DNA of 64,000 nucleotides from an uncultured Solobacterium sp. GTDB lineage: Bacteria > Bacillota_I > Bacilli_A > Erysipelotrichales > Erysipelotrichaceae. The position numbers and the translations under genes are program-made. The DNA is taken from NCBI GenBank assembly GCA_938039295.1, contig CALHUY010000053.1, positions 6,831 through 70,830 on the forward strand, read 5' to 3'. The notes beneath the pieces are model-generated. The model worked only from the letters and a program-made list of their open reading frames with translations. It was not told where the DNA came from and made no database searches. Shown piece after piece: positions 52,248 to 63,088 of this stretch (position 1 is the stretch's first letter; each line of letters starts with the position of its first letter).

Positions 52248-53426
52248 ATGTCTAAAGTTACTGTAAAAGACTTAGATGTTAAAGGAAAACACGTCATTGT
52301 TCGTGTTGACTTCAACGTTCCACACAAGGGAAATGTAATCACTGATGATAATCGTGTTCGTGCAGCATTGCCAACAATTAATTATCTTACAGAGAATGGA
52401 GCAAAAGTATTACTTTTGAGCCACTTAGGTAAGATTAAGACTGATGAGGACTATGCAAAGAACGACATGTCTATCGTTGCGGATTGCTTAGCTTCCCTAC
52501 AGAGTGCACCTGTGAAGTTCGTAAATGCAACTCGTGGTGCTGAACTTGAAGAAGCAGTTGCTGCTCAGGAAGAGGGTTCAATCGTATTGATGCAGAACAC
52601 TCGTTATGAGAAGGGCGAAACAAAGAATGATGAAGAGTTAGGTAAATACTGGGCTTCATTAGGTGATTTATTCGTAGAAGATGCATTTGGTTCTGTACAT
52701 AGAGCTCACGCATCAACAGTTGGTATCCCAACACATATTCCTTCAGCTTTAGGTTTCTTAGTTGAAAAGGAAGTTAACTTCTTAGGAAAGGCTGTGAATG
52801 ACCCACAAAGACCATTCGTTGCTATCTTAGGTGGTGCGAAGGTTTCTGATAAGATTGGTGTTATCGAAAACTTATTGAAGATTGCTGATAAGGTAATCAT
52901 CGGTGGAGGAATGGCTTATACATTCTCAGCTGCTAAGGGTGGCAAGATTGGTACATCTTTATTAGAAGCTGACAAGATGGAATTAGCTAATGAATTCATG
53001 AATAAGGGTAAAGGCAAGTTATTCTTACCTGTAGATACAGTTGTAGCAAATGACTTCTCTAACCCAACAGAAATCAAGATAGTAGCTGCTGGAGAAATTC
53101 CAGATGGCTTTATGGGCTTAGATATCGGTCCTGAATCTGTTAAGAAGTTCCAAGATGAATTAGTTGGTGCTAAGACAGTATTCTGGAATGGACCAATGGG
53201 TGTATTCGAAGATGAGAGATTTGCTAAGGGTACAATCGCTATCTGCGAAACATTAGCTAACCTTGATGGTGCTACAACAATCATCGGTGGTGGTGACTCT
53301 GCTTCTGCTGCTAAGAACTTAGGTTTCGCAGAGAAGTTCAGCCACATCTCTACAGGTGGTGGAGCATCTCTAGAATATATGGAAGGAAAGGAACTCCCAG
53401 GAATCGCTATTATTCCTGAGAAGTAA
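52248..53426 (+). CDS. pgk: Phosphoglycerate kinase
   Basis: Pgk makes ATP from 1,3-bisphosphoglycerate in glycolysis. The 392-residue protein has [18 protein letters not shown] (substrate binding), [37 protein letters not shown] and the nucleotide-binding [10 protein letters not shown] and [13 protein letters not shown]. It is normal in length. The glycolytic genes here use a few codons almost only (GCT, GGT, TTA, AAG), as expected of very highly expressed genes. It is followed by tpiA after 11 bp. gapA, which usually leads this operon, is absent here. Confidence 0.97.
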   Translation: MSKVTVKDLDVKGKHVIVRVDFNVPHKGNVITDDNRVRAALPTINYLTENGAKVLLLSHLGKIKTDEDYAKNDMSIVADCLASLQSAPVKFVNATRGAELEEAVAAQEEGSIVLMQNTRYEKGETKNDEELGKYWASLGDLFVEDAFGSVHRAHASTVGIPTHIPSALGFLVEKEVNFLGKAVNDPQRPFVAILGGAKVSDKIGVIENLLKIADKVIIGGGMAYTFSAAKGGKIGTSLLEADKMELANEFMNKGKGKLFLPVDTVVANDFSNPTEIKIVAAGEIPDGFMGLDIGPESVKKFQDELVGAKTVFWNGPMGVFEDERFAKGTIAICETLANLDGATTIIGGGDSASAAKNLGFAEKFSHISTGGGASLEYMEGKELPGIAIIPEK

Positions 53427-53437
53427 GGAAAAGAAAC

Positions 53438-54190
53438 ATGACAAGAAAACCAGTAATTTTTGGTAACTGGAAAATGAACAAGACACCTTCAGAAGCTGCT
53501 GAGTTCATGAAGGGTATTGAAGAAGTATTAACAGGCACAGAAGCTGCTGATTATGGTATTGGTGCTCCATACGTAGACTTAGACGTTTGCGTTAAGGCTG
53601 CTAAGAACTTACTAATCGCTGCTGAAAACTGTCATGAAAAGGATTCTGGTGCATATACAGGCGAAGTATCTGTACCAATGTTAAAGGAAATCGGTATTAC
53701 ATACTGCATTATCGGTCACTCTGAAAGACGTACATACTACAACGAAACAGATGCTGCTTGTGCTGCTAAGTGCAAGAGATTATTCGCTGACAACATCACA
53801 CCTATCTTATGTGTAGGTGAAACAGAAGCTGAATACGATGCTGGTAAGACTGAAGAAGTTGTTAAGTCTCAGTTAGCTGGTTCTTTAGCTGGATTAACAG
53901 CTGAAGAAGTATCCAAGATGGTTATTGCTTATGAACCAATCTGGGCAATCGGAACAGGTAAGAGTGCTGATGTAAATACAGCTGAAGCTTGCTGCAAGCT
54001 AGTTCGTGAAACAGTGAAGGGCTTATATGATGAAGCAACTGCTCAAGCAGTTCGTATCCAATACGGTGGATCTGTTAAGCCAACAAACATCAAGGAATAT
54101 ATGGCTTGCGAAGACATCGATGGTGCGTTAATCGGTGGTGCATCCTTAAAGGTTGAATCCTTCAAGGAAATTATTGACGCTACAAAATAG
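53438..54190 (+). CDS. tpiA: Triosephosphate isomerase
   Basis: TpiA interconverts dihydroxyacetone phosphate and glyceraldehyde 3-phosphate. The 250-residue protein has GNWKMNKT (catalytic lysine), IIGHSERR (catalytic histidine), the signature AYEPIWAIGTGK (catalytic glutamate and flexible loop) and YGGSVKPTN. It is 11 bp after pgk with a plain AAGGAAAAG site and shares its strong codon bias. It is separated from eno by 59 bp with a small hairpin but no terminator. Confidence 0.97.
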   Translation: MTRKPVIFGNWKMNKTPSEAAEFMKGIEEVLTGTEAADYGIGAPYVDLDVCVKAAKNLLIAAENCHEKDSGAYTGEVSVPMLKEIGITYCIIGHSERRTYYNETDAACAAKCKRLFADNITPILCVGETEAEYDAGKTEEVVKSQLAGSLAGLTAEEVSKMVIAYEPIWAIGTGKSADVNTAEACCKLVRETVKGLYDEATAQAVRIQYGGSVKPTNIKEYMACEDIDGALIGGASLKVESFKEIIDATK

Positions 54191-54197
54191 GTTCTTA

Positions 54198-54212
54198 CTC
54201 AGCCTCGCTGAG
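54198..54212 (+). other. Short intercistronic hairpin between tpiA and eno
   Basis: CTCAGC (54198-54203) pairs with GCTGAG (54207-54212) around loop CTC, with no T tract after it. It is more likely an RNA processing or stability element than a terminator. Confidence 0.4.
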
Positions 54213-54249
54213 AGAATATGTTTTAGGTTATCATAGGAGGAAAATTTAG

Positions 54250-55599
<1,350 letters not shown>

Positions 55600-55609
55600 G
55601 AATGATTTG

Positions 55610-55639
55610 AAAAAGTTCACTCATATGTGAACTTTTTTT
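55610..55639 (+). terminator. Terminator after eno
   Basis: A perfect 11-bp stem, 55610-55620 with 55627-55637, loop TCATAT, then more T. It ends the pgk-tpiA-eno operon. Confidence 0.9.
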
Positions 55640-55722
55640 ATGGAAAAATACAAATAAATTATCGTATGAATTCCCTTTAAAAAAGAATTGAATGATACTA
55701 TTAGTGTAGGAGGATTTCAAAG

Positions 55723-57102
55723 ATGAAATTTATTGATGAAGCACGTGCGTATCAAGATAATATGATTGAAGATTTACGACAGCTTGTAAAGATTGAATCC
55801 GTACGTGATGACGCTGCTGCGACAAAAGATGCACCTTTTGGACCAAACATTGCAAAGTGCTTAGACAAAGCATTAGAGATTGGTAAACGCGATGGTTTTA
55901 AAGTAGAGAATGTAGATGGTTATGCTGGTGTAATTCAGTATGGTGATTTAGAAGAATCTGTTGGTGTACTTGGACATTTGGATGTTGTGCCTATCGGTGA
56001 TGGCTGGACATTTGATCCACTCGGTGGAGAAATCAAAGATGGCTATATCATGGGTAGAGGTACATGTGATGATAAGGGCCCTGCAATTGCGGCTTATTAT
56101 GCAATGAAGATTCTAAAGGACAAGGGCTATAAGTTAAAACATAATATTCAAATGATTTTGGGTACAGATGAAGAAAACACATCTGCTGGTATTCTTTACT
56201 ATAAGAAGGTACGTAAGAATCCAATTATGGGTATCGTACCAGATGCAGACTTCCCATGTATTTATGCGGAAAAGGGTATTTTAGACTTTACTGCACAAGG
56301 TAAGATTGACTCCTGTATCAAATATATGAAGTCTGGTACTGCATTTAATGTAGTTATCAGTAAAGCGGATGTAATCGTTGATAAGCCACTTGCAAAGGAA
56401 TACTTTGAAAAGTTCCTACTTGCTAATGAATTGACTGGTGAATGCCATGAAGATGAAGCTGGATCACATTATCATATCGATGGTAAGCCATTCCATGCAT
56501 CTCGTCCTTATATGGGTGTAAATGCGGCTGTGAAGATGTTTGAATTTATTGGTAGTTGCTATAATGATGAATTTAGCTTAAATGCTGTGAAGTTATTCAA
56601 GGATCCTTATGGGGTTGGATTAAAGGTTGCTTATGATGGAGCGTACATGGGTCCATTAACCTTCAATATGGGTAAAGCCAATATTGAAGCTGGTCAGGTG
56701 TACTTTGCATTAGATTATCGTTATCCAAACGAATGTGAAGGTAGTGATTTACTAAAGAGAAGTGCAGATATCATCCAGGAAGTATTACATATTGAAACTG
56801 AACTGGTAGATGATTCTAAGTGGTTATTGAATGATCCTAACAGTGAACTAATTCAAACATGCTTAAAGCACTATCGTGCATTCAGTGGTGATACTTATAC
56901 ACCTCCTCTACGTATCGGTGGTGGTACATATGCGCGTAGTTTTGATAATTTTGCGGCATTTGGCCCAATCTTCCCAACACGTGAATATGCGTCATGGGTA
57001 GGTGCTGAACATGAAGCAGATGAAGGATTTGAAATTGAAACAATGATTCTTGCTTGTGCAATTTACGCAAATGTTCTATTTGATTTAGCTTGTGAACAAT
57101 AA
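55723..57102 (+). CDS. pepV: M20-family dipeptidase (PepV/Sapep-like)
   Basis: A cytoplasmic zinc dipeptidase of the M20 family that cleaves beta-alanyl or other dipeptides. The 459-residue protein has GHLDVVPIGDGW and GRGTCDDKGP (metal ligands and catalytic Asp), ILGTDEENTSAGI (catalytic glutamate pair), and the C-terminal GGGTYARSF, all typical of PepV. The length is normal. An AGGAGG site lies before the ATG, and a terminator follows. It is monocistronic, between the glycolytic operon and the glycerophosphodiesterase gene. Confidence 0.93.
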   Translation: MKFIDEARAYQDNMIEDLRQLVKIESVRDDAAATKDAPFGPNIAKCLDKALEIGKRDGFKVENVDGYAGVIQYGDLEESVGVLGHLDVVPIGDGWTFDPLGGEIKDGYIMGRGTCDDKGPAIAAYYAMKILKDKGYKLKHNIQMILGTDEENTSAGILYYKKVRKNPIMGIVPDADFPCIYAEKGILDFTAQGKIDSCIKYMKSGTAFNVVISKADVIVDKPLAKEYFEKFLLANELTGECHEDEAGSHYHIDGKPFHASRPYMGVNAAVKMFEFIGSCYNDEFSLNAVKLFKDPYGVGLKVAYDGAYMGPLTFNMGKANIEAGQVYFALDYRYPNECEGSDLLKRSADIIQEVLHIETELVDDSKWLLNDPNSELIQTCLKHYRAFSGDTYTPPLRIGGGTYARSFDNFAAFGPIFPTREYASWVGAEHEADEGFEIETMILACAIYANVLFDLACEQ

Positions 57103-57123
57103 AGAACAAAATGATTTAAATTC

Positions 57124-57149
57124 GGAAGTATCTACGGATACTTCCTTTT
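57124..57149 (+). terminator. Terminator after the dipeptidase gene
   Basis: A perfect 9-bp stem, 57124-57132 with 57137-57145, tetraloop TACG, then four T. Confidence 0.85.
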
Positions 57150-57201
57150 ATGATAGAGAATACATGTGCCAATGGAGTAATTATGTGGTTAAATAATAGG
57201 T

Positions 57202-58995
57202 ATGAAAACAACCAAGAAGTTACCAAAACAAGATAGAGTATTTTCATTACGCTATTATTGGCATGGGTTACCAGAAATTTTGTATTATCAGATTCCTGCA
57301 AAAATCATTCTGTTTATGATGGTTTCCTTTGCGGAAGGAATTCTTGGTTCTATCATGAACCTAACGGGTATCTACTCTGTAAGTAGTGGGGAACTTCCAT
57401 CATTACTTCGTAGTTGGTATGGTTGGGCTGTTTTAATTGCTTTATCAATATTATTTACGATATATATGGCACTTGATATAATCATACTGATTTTATTAAG
57501 TCGCAATATTCTATATAATCAAAAGAAAAAGATGAAGGAAATCATCTCTACTGCGGTTCGTATATCTCGAAAGTTTATTAACTTTAGAGGCTGTCTAGTT
57601 GGAATGTATTTTGCGGTTATTATTCCACTGAATACCGCAATGATAGGATTACATCTAACAAAACATGCAGTACCACAGTTTATTTATTCTGTCATACGTT
57701 CAAATAATACATATATGCTTGCATATGTTATTTTAGTATTACTTTTAGACTTTGTTGGAATCATTCATATATTTACTTTCCATGGAGTTCTTTTCGATAA
57801 CTATTCACTAGCTACATCCATGCACGAATCAAGAAGTTTATTTTTTAAGAACTGGAAAAGTGTTATTTTGTCGTACTTAAAATTCTTTGGGATGTTCTTA
57901 TTGATACTTGTGGTAGGGATAGTGACTATTATTGTTATACCGTACTATGTATCACATTGGATTATGAAAGCGAAATTCTGGTATCACTATTTGATTATTA
58001 TGGTAGTGATTATGGGTCTTATTTTTATCTTTTTATTCACAATGATATTTATTCAGGCACAAGCAATGTGCATTACTCGTGTCTATGATGAATGTACACT
58101 TGCAGGGTATCAAGAAGAAAAGTTTACAACACCTGTTCTATTTCAAAAGAGTTTCCGCTTTGTTATATCGATAAGTCTTTTGGCATCACTGGTATTAGGT
58201 TATATTGGTGCGAGGATTTTCGATGAATTATTCCCAAAGGAATATGCAACAGAAGTGATTGCACATCGTGGTGGCGGAGATTTGTCAACAGAAAACACAG
58301 TAGAGTCAATTCGTGCTGCGATAGAGGCTGGTGCCACTGCATCCGAAATAGATGTTCAAAGAACTGCAGATGGTCATTATGTCATCTTCCATGATAATAC
58401 GCTAAAACGATTATGTAATGATCCCCATACAATACAAGAGCTCACGTTAGAAGAGATTAAGAAACTTAGAATTACAGCCCCTGATGGTCATCAGGTGAGA
58501 ATCGCAACATTAGAAGAGATATTAAATACTGCAAAGGATGAAATTAAACTCTATATCGAATTAAAGGGCAAAAGTGCAGGTATGCAGATGGCAAATGATG
58601 TCTATCAAATGCTTGTAGAAAGAGATATGGTTAATCAAGTACGCATAATCAGTTTGAATGCTAACCTGATTACACAAGTAGAACGAACCTATCCGGATGT
58701 AGAAACAGAGTATCTCTGCTTCATTGCCTATGGAGAAATCGAGTCAATGGAAGTAGATGCGGTTGGTTTAGAAGAAGAATTAGCTACTACACAAAGAATT
58801 GATAACCTACATGAAGCAGGGAAGAAAGTTGATGTTTGGACCGCAAATTCTTTTGGATCAATCATACGGTTTATGGTATCAGATGTAGATGGTATTATCA
58901 CAGATAGCGTTCAACTGGCATTGAATATTAGAGATGGAAAGAGTGATTTACCTGACTTTACAAGGTTATTGCGAATTTTCTTTCCACAATTCTGA
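57202..58995 (+). CDS. Membrane glycerophosphodiester phosphodiesterase
   Basis: A two-part, 597-residue protein. The N-terminal 345 residues form a membrane domain of about eight segments, the GPDPase-type membrane domain found fused to glycerophosphodiesterases in Firmicutes. The C-terminal domain (about 352-590) is a GDPD barrel: IAHRGGGDLSTENTVESI, ASEIDVQRTADGHYVIFHD with metal ligands, IKLYIELKGK and VWTAN near the end. It probably hydrolyses glycerophosphodiesters, or lipoteichoic acid turnover products, at the outer membrane surface; this location is inferred from the topology. The ATG at 57202 has only AATAGG in front, so translation may be weak. Confidence 0.88.
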   Translation: MKTTKKLPKQDRVFSLRYYWHGLPEILYYQIPAKIILFMMVSFAEGILGSIMNLTGIYSVSSGELPSLLRSWYGWAVLIALSILFTIYMALDIIILILLSRNILYNQKKKMKEIISTAVRISRKFINFRGCLVGMYFAVIIPLNTAMIGLHLTKHAVPQFIYSVIRSNNTYMLAYVILVLLLDFVGIIHIFTFHGVLFDNYSLATSMHESRSLFFKNWKSVILSYLKFFGMFLLILVVGIVTIIVIPYYVSHWIMKAKFWYHYLIIMVVIMGLIFIFLFTMIFIQAQAMCITRVYDECTLAGYQEEKFTTPVLFQKSFRFVISISLLASLVLGYIGARIFDELFPKEYATEVIAHRGGGDLSTENTVESIRAAIEAGATASEIDVQRTADGHYVIFHDNTLKRLCNDPHTIQELTLEEIKKLRITAPDGHQVRIATLEEILNTAKDEIKLYIELKGKSAGMQMANDVYQMLVERDMVNQVRIISLNANLITQVERTYPDVETEYLCFIAYGEIESMEVDAVGLEEELATTQRIDNLHEAGKKVDVWTANSFGSIIRFMVSDVDGIITDSVQLALNIRDGKSDLPDFTRLLRIFFPQF

Positions 58996-59073
58996 TATAC
59001 ATGCATGTATTTATATAGGAAATATGCTTGAATAATTTATAATGTATTAATTTTCTTGCAATCAACAATGATG

Positions 59074-59129
59074 TATAATAAAACCACTGTAAAGATAAGG
59101 TGAATCATTCCTGCCTTTATAGTGGTTTT
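59074..59129 (+). promoter_or_regulatory. -10 box followed by a strong 5' hairpin
   Basis: TATAAT at 59074-59079 is directly followed by a 15-bp stem: 59080-59094 pairs with 59115-59129 (one G-T pair), around a 20-base loop. Transcription should start near the base of this stem, so the mRNA would begin with the hairpin. It could protect the 5' end or attenuate transcription, as the right arm ends in TTTT. Confidence 0.5.
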
Positions 59130-59152
59130 AATGAATATAAAAGGGAGATATT

Positions 59153-60304
59153 ATGGAAAACTTCATTCGTAATTTAACAAAAGAGAAGACTCTGATTAAT
59201 AAAGTATTCCTTGCGTTATTATGCAGTCAGTTGGCAATCATTCTAGCTTCATTCTTTAAGATTGCTGTATTACCAAGCTTCGGGAAACTAAATCTATACG
59301 CAATGGCTAGTATGGCAACACTATTCTTGATTTCATCAGTCATTGAAATAGTGTTTACACTAAAGAAAAATGAGAAAGTATTCATTACACTTAGAGTTAT
59401 TAACTTGTTATGGCTATTCAGTTTAATTGGACATCTTGTAAAGCAAATTGAAAATTTACAAAAGACAGAAGCTCTTTTAGATTTTGGTACTGGTGTGGTA
59501 GAGAATCTTTATTCATGGTTATCATTTGGAATTGTTAATTTCTCAATCCCTAGATCTGGATATTCTTATTTATTAGGTACGGTCAATATTATTCGCATTC
59601 TAGCGGATATTAGTTTGGTTATCTTACTAATATATGTATATTTAAGATTTTTCAAAAAGGATGAATTTGATACGACACCATGTTTTGAAGGTAGTTTAAT
59701 CGCAAAGTTACAGACTGCATATAAACTAGATAAGGTTGTAACAGGAGCGAGTGTTGCATTAATTCTTTCACTATTCTTGAGATTTTGGAGTAATGGACGT
59801 ATTGAAGTACCTGCATTCGGTACACGACCATTTATTGCGTCAGCGACGATAGCTCTTGGTGTATTTATGATTCATGGAGTACTTACAAAAGATGCACAGA
59901 AGTTAGAGAAATCTATCCTTATAACACTGATTACATTTATTCTTTGGAATCCAATCTCTGCGTTCCGTCAGGGTGTAGGTATAGGATATCTAGTATATTT
60001 AGTTGCGATTATTACTCTTGGTGTTGTCTATATTAAGCGCCATGAAGCAAAAAAGCTGACAGAACCACAGCCTGTAAAACAAGAAGAAATTAAAACACCT
60101 GAAGAGTCTATAAAGGCAGAAGAGACTGTTACAGTGGAAGAACAGTCTATTAAAGATGAACATTCAGTTGATAATGAAGAATCAAAACCTGAAGAAACTA
60201 TCCAGGAAGAGAAAACTGTAGTTGCAGAAGAGCCTATTAAGGGTGATGAGGTTATAAATGAAGAAACTTCTAAATCAGAAGAAGAGGATTCTGAGAAGAA
60301 GTAA
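59153..60304 (+). CDS. Polytopic membrane protein with acidic repeat tail
   Basis: I do not recognise the family of this 383-residue protein. About eight hydrophobic segments fill residues 18-300, separated by short loops. After HEAKKLTEPQPVK a disordered tail of about 80 residues is made almost wholly of E, K, S, T, V and P in loosely repeated PEE-S/T-I-K/Q-x-E-E units, ending in EEEDSEKK. Such tails suggest a cytoplasmic, highly charged, unstructured region. The AAGGGAG site before the ATG is good. The promoter has a long 5' hairpin. No partner gene suggests a role. Confidence 0.7.
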   Translation: MENFIRNLTKEKTLINKVFLALLCSQLAIILASFFKIAVLPSFGKLNLYAMASMATLFLISSVIEIVFTLKKNEKVFITLRVINLLWLFSLIGHLVKQIENLQKTEALLDFGTGVVENLYSWLSFGIVNFSIPRSGYSYLLGTVNIIRILADISLVILLIYVYLRFFKKDEFDTTPCFEGSLIAKLQTAYKLDKVVTGASVALILSLFLRFWSNGRIEVPAFGTRPFIASATIALGVFMIHGVLTKDAQKLEKSILITLITFILWNPISAFRQGVGIGYLVYLVAIITLGVVYIKRHEAKKLTEPQPVKQEEIKTPEESIKAEETVTVEEQSIKDEHSVDNEESKPEETIQEEKTVVAEEPIKGDEVINEETSKSEEEDSEKK

Positions 60305-60311
60305 AGTGGTA

Positions 60312-60341
60312 TTGGACATCAATATAAAGCGGTGTTATAAT
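60312..60341 (+). promoter_or_regulatory. Promoter of secG
   Basis: TTGGAC at 60312-60317, 18-bp spacer, extended TG-T-TATAAT with TATAAT at 60336-60341. An AAAGGAG site and the ATG follow. Confidence 0.6.
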
Positions 60342-60369
60342 ACTGTGGCAAGCGAAAGGAGCTTTTTAG

Positions 60370-60594
60370 ATGCTTAACGCTATATTAATGATTGTATCGG
60401 CTTTGCTGATTGTTTTATCACTATTACAGGGTGGAAAATCTGACGGTATTTCTAGTGCATTTACTGGAAATGGCGGTTTAAATCTATTTGCCAACACGAA
60501 GGAAAGAGGGTCTGAAAAGGTCATTTCTAATCTAACGTTGGTACTTGGAATTGCATTTTTTGCTTTAGTTATCGCGATAAGAGTGATTAAGTAA
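60370..60594 (+). CDS. secG: Preprotein translocase subunit SecG
   Basis: SecG is the small auxiliary membrane subunit of the SecYEG channel. The 74-residue protein has two hydrophobic helices (about 3-18 and 54-72), linked by a loop holding LLQGGKSDGISSAFTGNG, which contains the Q-x-G-K and G-G/N-G wording of the family. secG-rnr-smpB is a conserved order in Firmicutes. Its stop codon falls inside the terminator that follows, so some transcription of rnr may read through, or rnr may have its own promoter. Confidence 0.93.
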   Translation: MLNAILMIVSALLIVLSLLQGGKSDGISSAFTGNGGLNLFANTKERGSEKVISNLTLVLGIAFFALVIAIRVIK

Positions 60595-60614
60595 CCGGTG
60601 AAAGCCGGTTTTTT
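60593..60614 (+). terminator. Terminator after secG
   Basis: A 6-bp stem AACCGG/CCGGTT, 60593-60598 with 60605-60610, loop TGAAAG, then T. It overlaps the secG stop. Confidence 0.7.
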
Positions 60615-60679
60615 CTTACGAAGAGATATTGGTTATTATCAGATATTGCTTAGAATAAGCTATAACAGAAAGAAGAATT

Positions 60680-63088
60680 ATGGAAAACTTAAAAGAGAAA
60701 CTATTAGAATACATTGAAAATCATCCAAAGAAGAATCGTAAAGTGGACGATATTTTAAGTGCACTCGGAATGACATCTTCATCAGACTTCGTGAAAGTGA
60801 GCCAAGCATTATCTGAATTAGAAAAAGAATTACTATTATTTAGAGCAGATGACAACCAATATTTAACACAAAAACAGGCGGGTGTAGTAACTGGTAGAAT
60901 TTCTATCAATCGTTCAGGACTTGGTTTTGTAGACCGTGAGGATAGGGAATCAATTAAGATTGATCCTACTGATCAAAATACTGCACTAGATGGAGATACT
61001 GTACTTGTCCGCTGCAAGCCTTGGGAAACTTATGGTGAAGTATTAAGAGTTATTTCACGTGCAAAGGATTTCATGATTGGAACATTCTTATCACGTGGAA
61101 AGAGACTAAAGTTTATTCCTGATGATGAAAAGCTTCAAGATAAATTAATTACAGTAAAATATGATCAAGATTTCCTTCCTGTCGAGGGAATGAAGGTTCT
61201 TTGTCGTATACAGAAGTATGGTACTGCAATTGTTGTATATGTTGAACGTGTCATTGGTTATAAGGATGATCCAGGAGTGGATATTCTTGCGATTCTTTTA
61301 GACCATGATATTGACCCACAATTCCCTGAAGCTGTTATGGAAGAGGTTAAAACAATTCCTCAAGAAATTCAGGAAAGTGATAAGAAAGAGCGCGTTGATT
61401 TAACAAATGAAACAATCGTTACAATTGATGGTGATGATTCTAAGGATTTTGATGATGCCGTAAGTGTAACTCCTGTTGAAAACGGTTGGGTATTAAAAGT
61501 ATCTATTGCGGATGTATCTCACTATGTAACAGAGAATAGTGCTTTAGATAAAGAAGCTTTTGCACGTGGTTGTTCAACCTATGTAACAGATAGAGTTGTA
61601 CCAATGTTGCCACACGAATTGAGTAATGGTATCTGTTCCTTAAATCCATATGTAGAAAGACTAACAATTACATGTCAGATGAATGTGAATCAGAGCGGTA
61701 AGATTGAAGAATACTCGGTTTATCCAAGTGTAATTCGCTCTACAGAGCGTATGACATATGCAAATGTAAATAGAATTCTTGATGGTGATGAAAAACTTCA
61801 GGAAGAATATAAGCATTTAGGAAATCTATTCTTTGATTTAAGAGATTGTGCTGATGCAATTCGTGCAAGTCGTACAGCGAAAGGTGCTATTGACTTTGAT
61901 GGTACAGAAACAGTTGTGGAAGTTAATGAGAATGGTCATCCAATTGATGTACATGCACGCATAAGTGGTCATGCGGAAAGAATCATAGAAGACTGTATGA
62001 TTGCGGCCAATGTGTCCGTAGCTAACTATATGAAGTGGTTAGATGTACCATCTATCTATCGTATTCACGAGGCTCCAACTGCAAAGAAGATGAAAGAATT
62101 TGTTCGTATCTCAGAAGGTATGGGACATAAACTGGTATTAGGTAAAACAGCAATTTATCCAAATGAATTACAGAGATACTTAGCATCAGTACATGATATC
62201 CCTGAATATCCAGTATTAAGTACTATGTTACTAAGATGCATGCAGAAGGCAAGATATGATGCTTCTTGCGTAGGACACTTTGGTCTTGCGGAGGATGAGT
62301 ATCTACACTTCACATCACCAATTCGTCGTTATCCAGACTTGATTGTACATCGCATGTTACGTAAGTATTGTTTCCAAGCAAATGATAACTTAGAACAACG
62401 TGCAATTGATTTAGAAAAATGTAAAGAACAAGCTGAACATGCGAGCATTCGTGAAAGAAACAGTCAAGATGCGGAATACGCATGTGAAGATATGAAGATT
62501 GCTGAATACATGCATGAAAGAATTGGTAAGACATACCCTGGTATTATTTCAAGTATTACAAGTTTTGGAATGTATGTAAAACTAGAGAATACTGTAGAAG
62601 GTATGATTCGCGTTGCAGATTTAGATGATGACTATTATGAGTTTAATAAGGATCGTTTTGAACTTGTAGGTCAAAGACGTAAGAAGACATATCGTATCGG
62701 TATGCCTATAAAGGTAACAGTTGTTGATGCGAATAAAGATGCAGGTACTGTTGATTTTGCAATCGCAAAGAAACCTTCTAGATTTACATCAGGACGTGAT
62801 CGTTTCTCAGGAGAGCATCGTGCTACTCAAACACGTAAGCCAAGAGAAGATAAAAAATTCGGAGATAAGAAATTCTCTGACAGAAAGTTCTCTGATAAGA
62901 AGAATCCAGACAAGAAATTTGGCGATAAGAAGTTTGGGGACAAGAAGGAAAGAAAACCATTCTCGTCAGATCGACGTGGTAAATTTGGTGGCTCTAAACC
63001 AGCACATGCAAAACAAGGTGATAAAAAACCATTCTTTAAAGGAAAATCAACCGGAAGGAAGATGACGCATGGCAGAAAAGACACATGA
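60680..63088 (+). CDS. rnr: Ribonuclease R
   Basis: RNase R is a processive 3'-5' exoribonuclease that degrades structured RNA and, with SmpB and tmRNA, takes part in ribosome rescue and mRNA decay. The 802-residue protein has an N-terminal winged helix, cold-shock domains (about 70-190, GRISINRSGLGFV), the RNB domain with catalytic aspartates in TIDGDDSKDFDDAV (Asp250, 252, 256, 258, 259), and an S1 domain (about 610-700, GIISSITSFGMYV). The last 90 residues form a lysine-rich tail with repeated KF-G/S-DKK units (62850-62950), likely RNA-binding. It overlaps smpB by 20 bp. Confidence 0.95.
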   Translation: MENLKEKLLEYIENHPKKNRKVDDILSALGMTSSSDFVKVSQALSELEKELLLFRADDNQYLTQKQAGVVTGRISINRSGLGFVDREDRESIKIDPTDQNTALDGDTVLVRCKPWETYGEVLRVISRAKDFMIGTFLSRGKRLKFIPDDEKLQDKLITVKYDQDFLPVEGMKVLCRIQKYGTAIVVYVERVIGYKDDPGVDILAILLDHDIDPQFPEAVMEEVKTIPQEIQESDKKERVDLTNETIVTIDGDDSKDFDDAVSVTPVENGWVLKVSIADVSHYVTENSALDKEAFARGCSTYVTDRVVPMLPHELSNGICSLNPYVERLTITCQMNVNQSGKIEEYSVYPSVIRSTERMTYANVNRILDGDEKLQEEYKHLGNLFFDLRDCADAIRASRTAKGAIDFDGTETVVEVNENGHPIDVHARISGHAERIIEDCMIAANVSVANYMKWLDVPSIYRIHEAPTAKKMKEFVRISEGMGHKLVLGKTAIYPNELQRYLASVHDIPEYPVLSTMLLRCMQKARYDASCVGHFGLAEDEYLHFTSPIRRYPDLIVHRMLRKYCFQANDNLEQRAIDLEKCKEQAEHASIRERNSQDAEYACEDMKIAEYMHERIGKTYPGIISSITSFGMYVKLENTVEGMIRVADLDDDYYEFNKDRFELVGQRRKKTYRIGMPIKVTVVDANKDAGTVDFAIAKKPSRFTSGRDRFSGEHRATQTRKPREDKKFGDKKFSDRKFSDKKNPDKKFGDKKFGDKKERKPFSSDRRGKFGGSKPAHAKQGDKKPFFKGKSTGRKMTHGRKDT

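Noticed and set aside
52916..53347. A 143-codon minus-strand frame within pgk
   Set aside because: It arises from the strong codon bias of pgk; no binding site or motifs. The same holds for the 192-codon frame opposite eno at 54246-54824.
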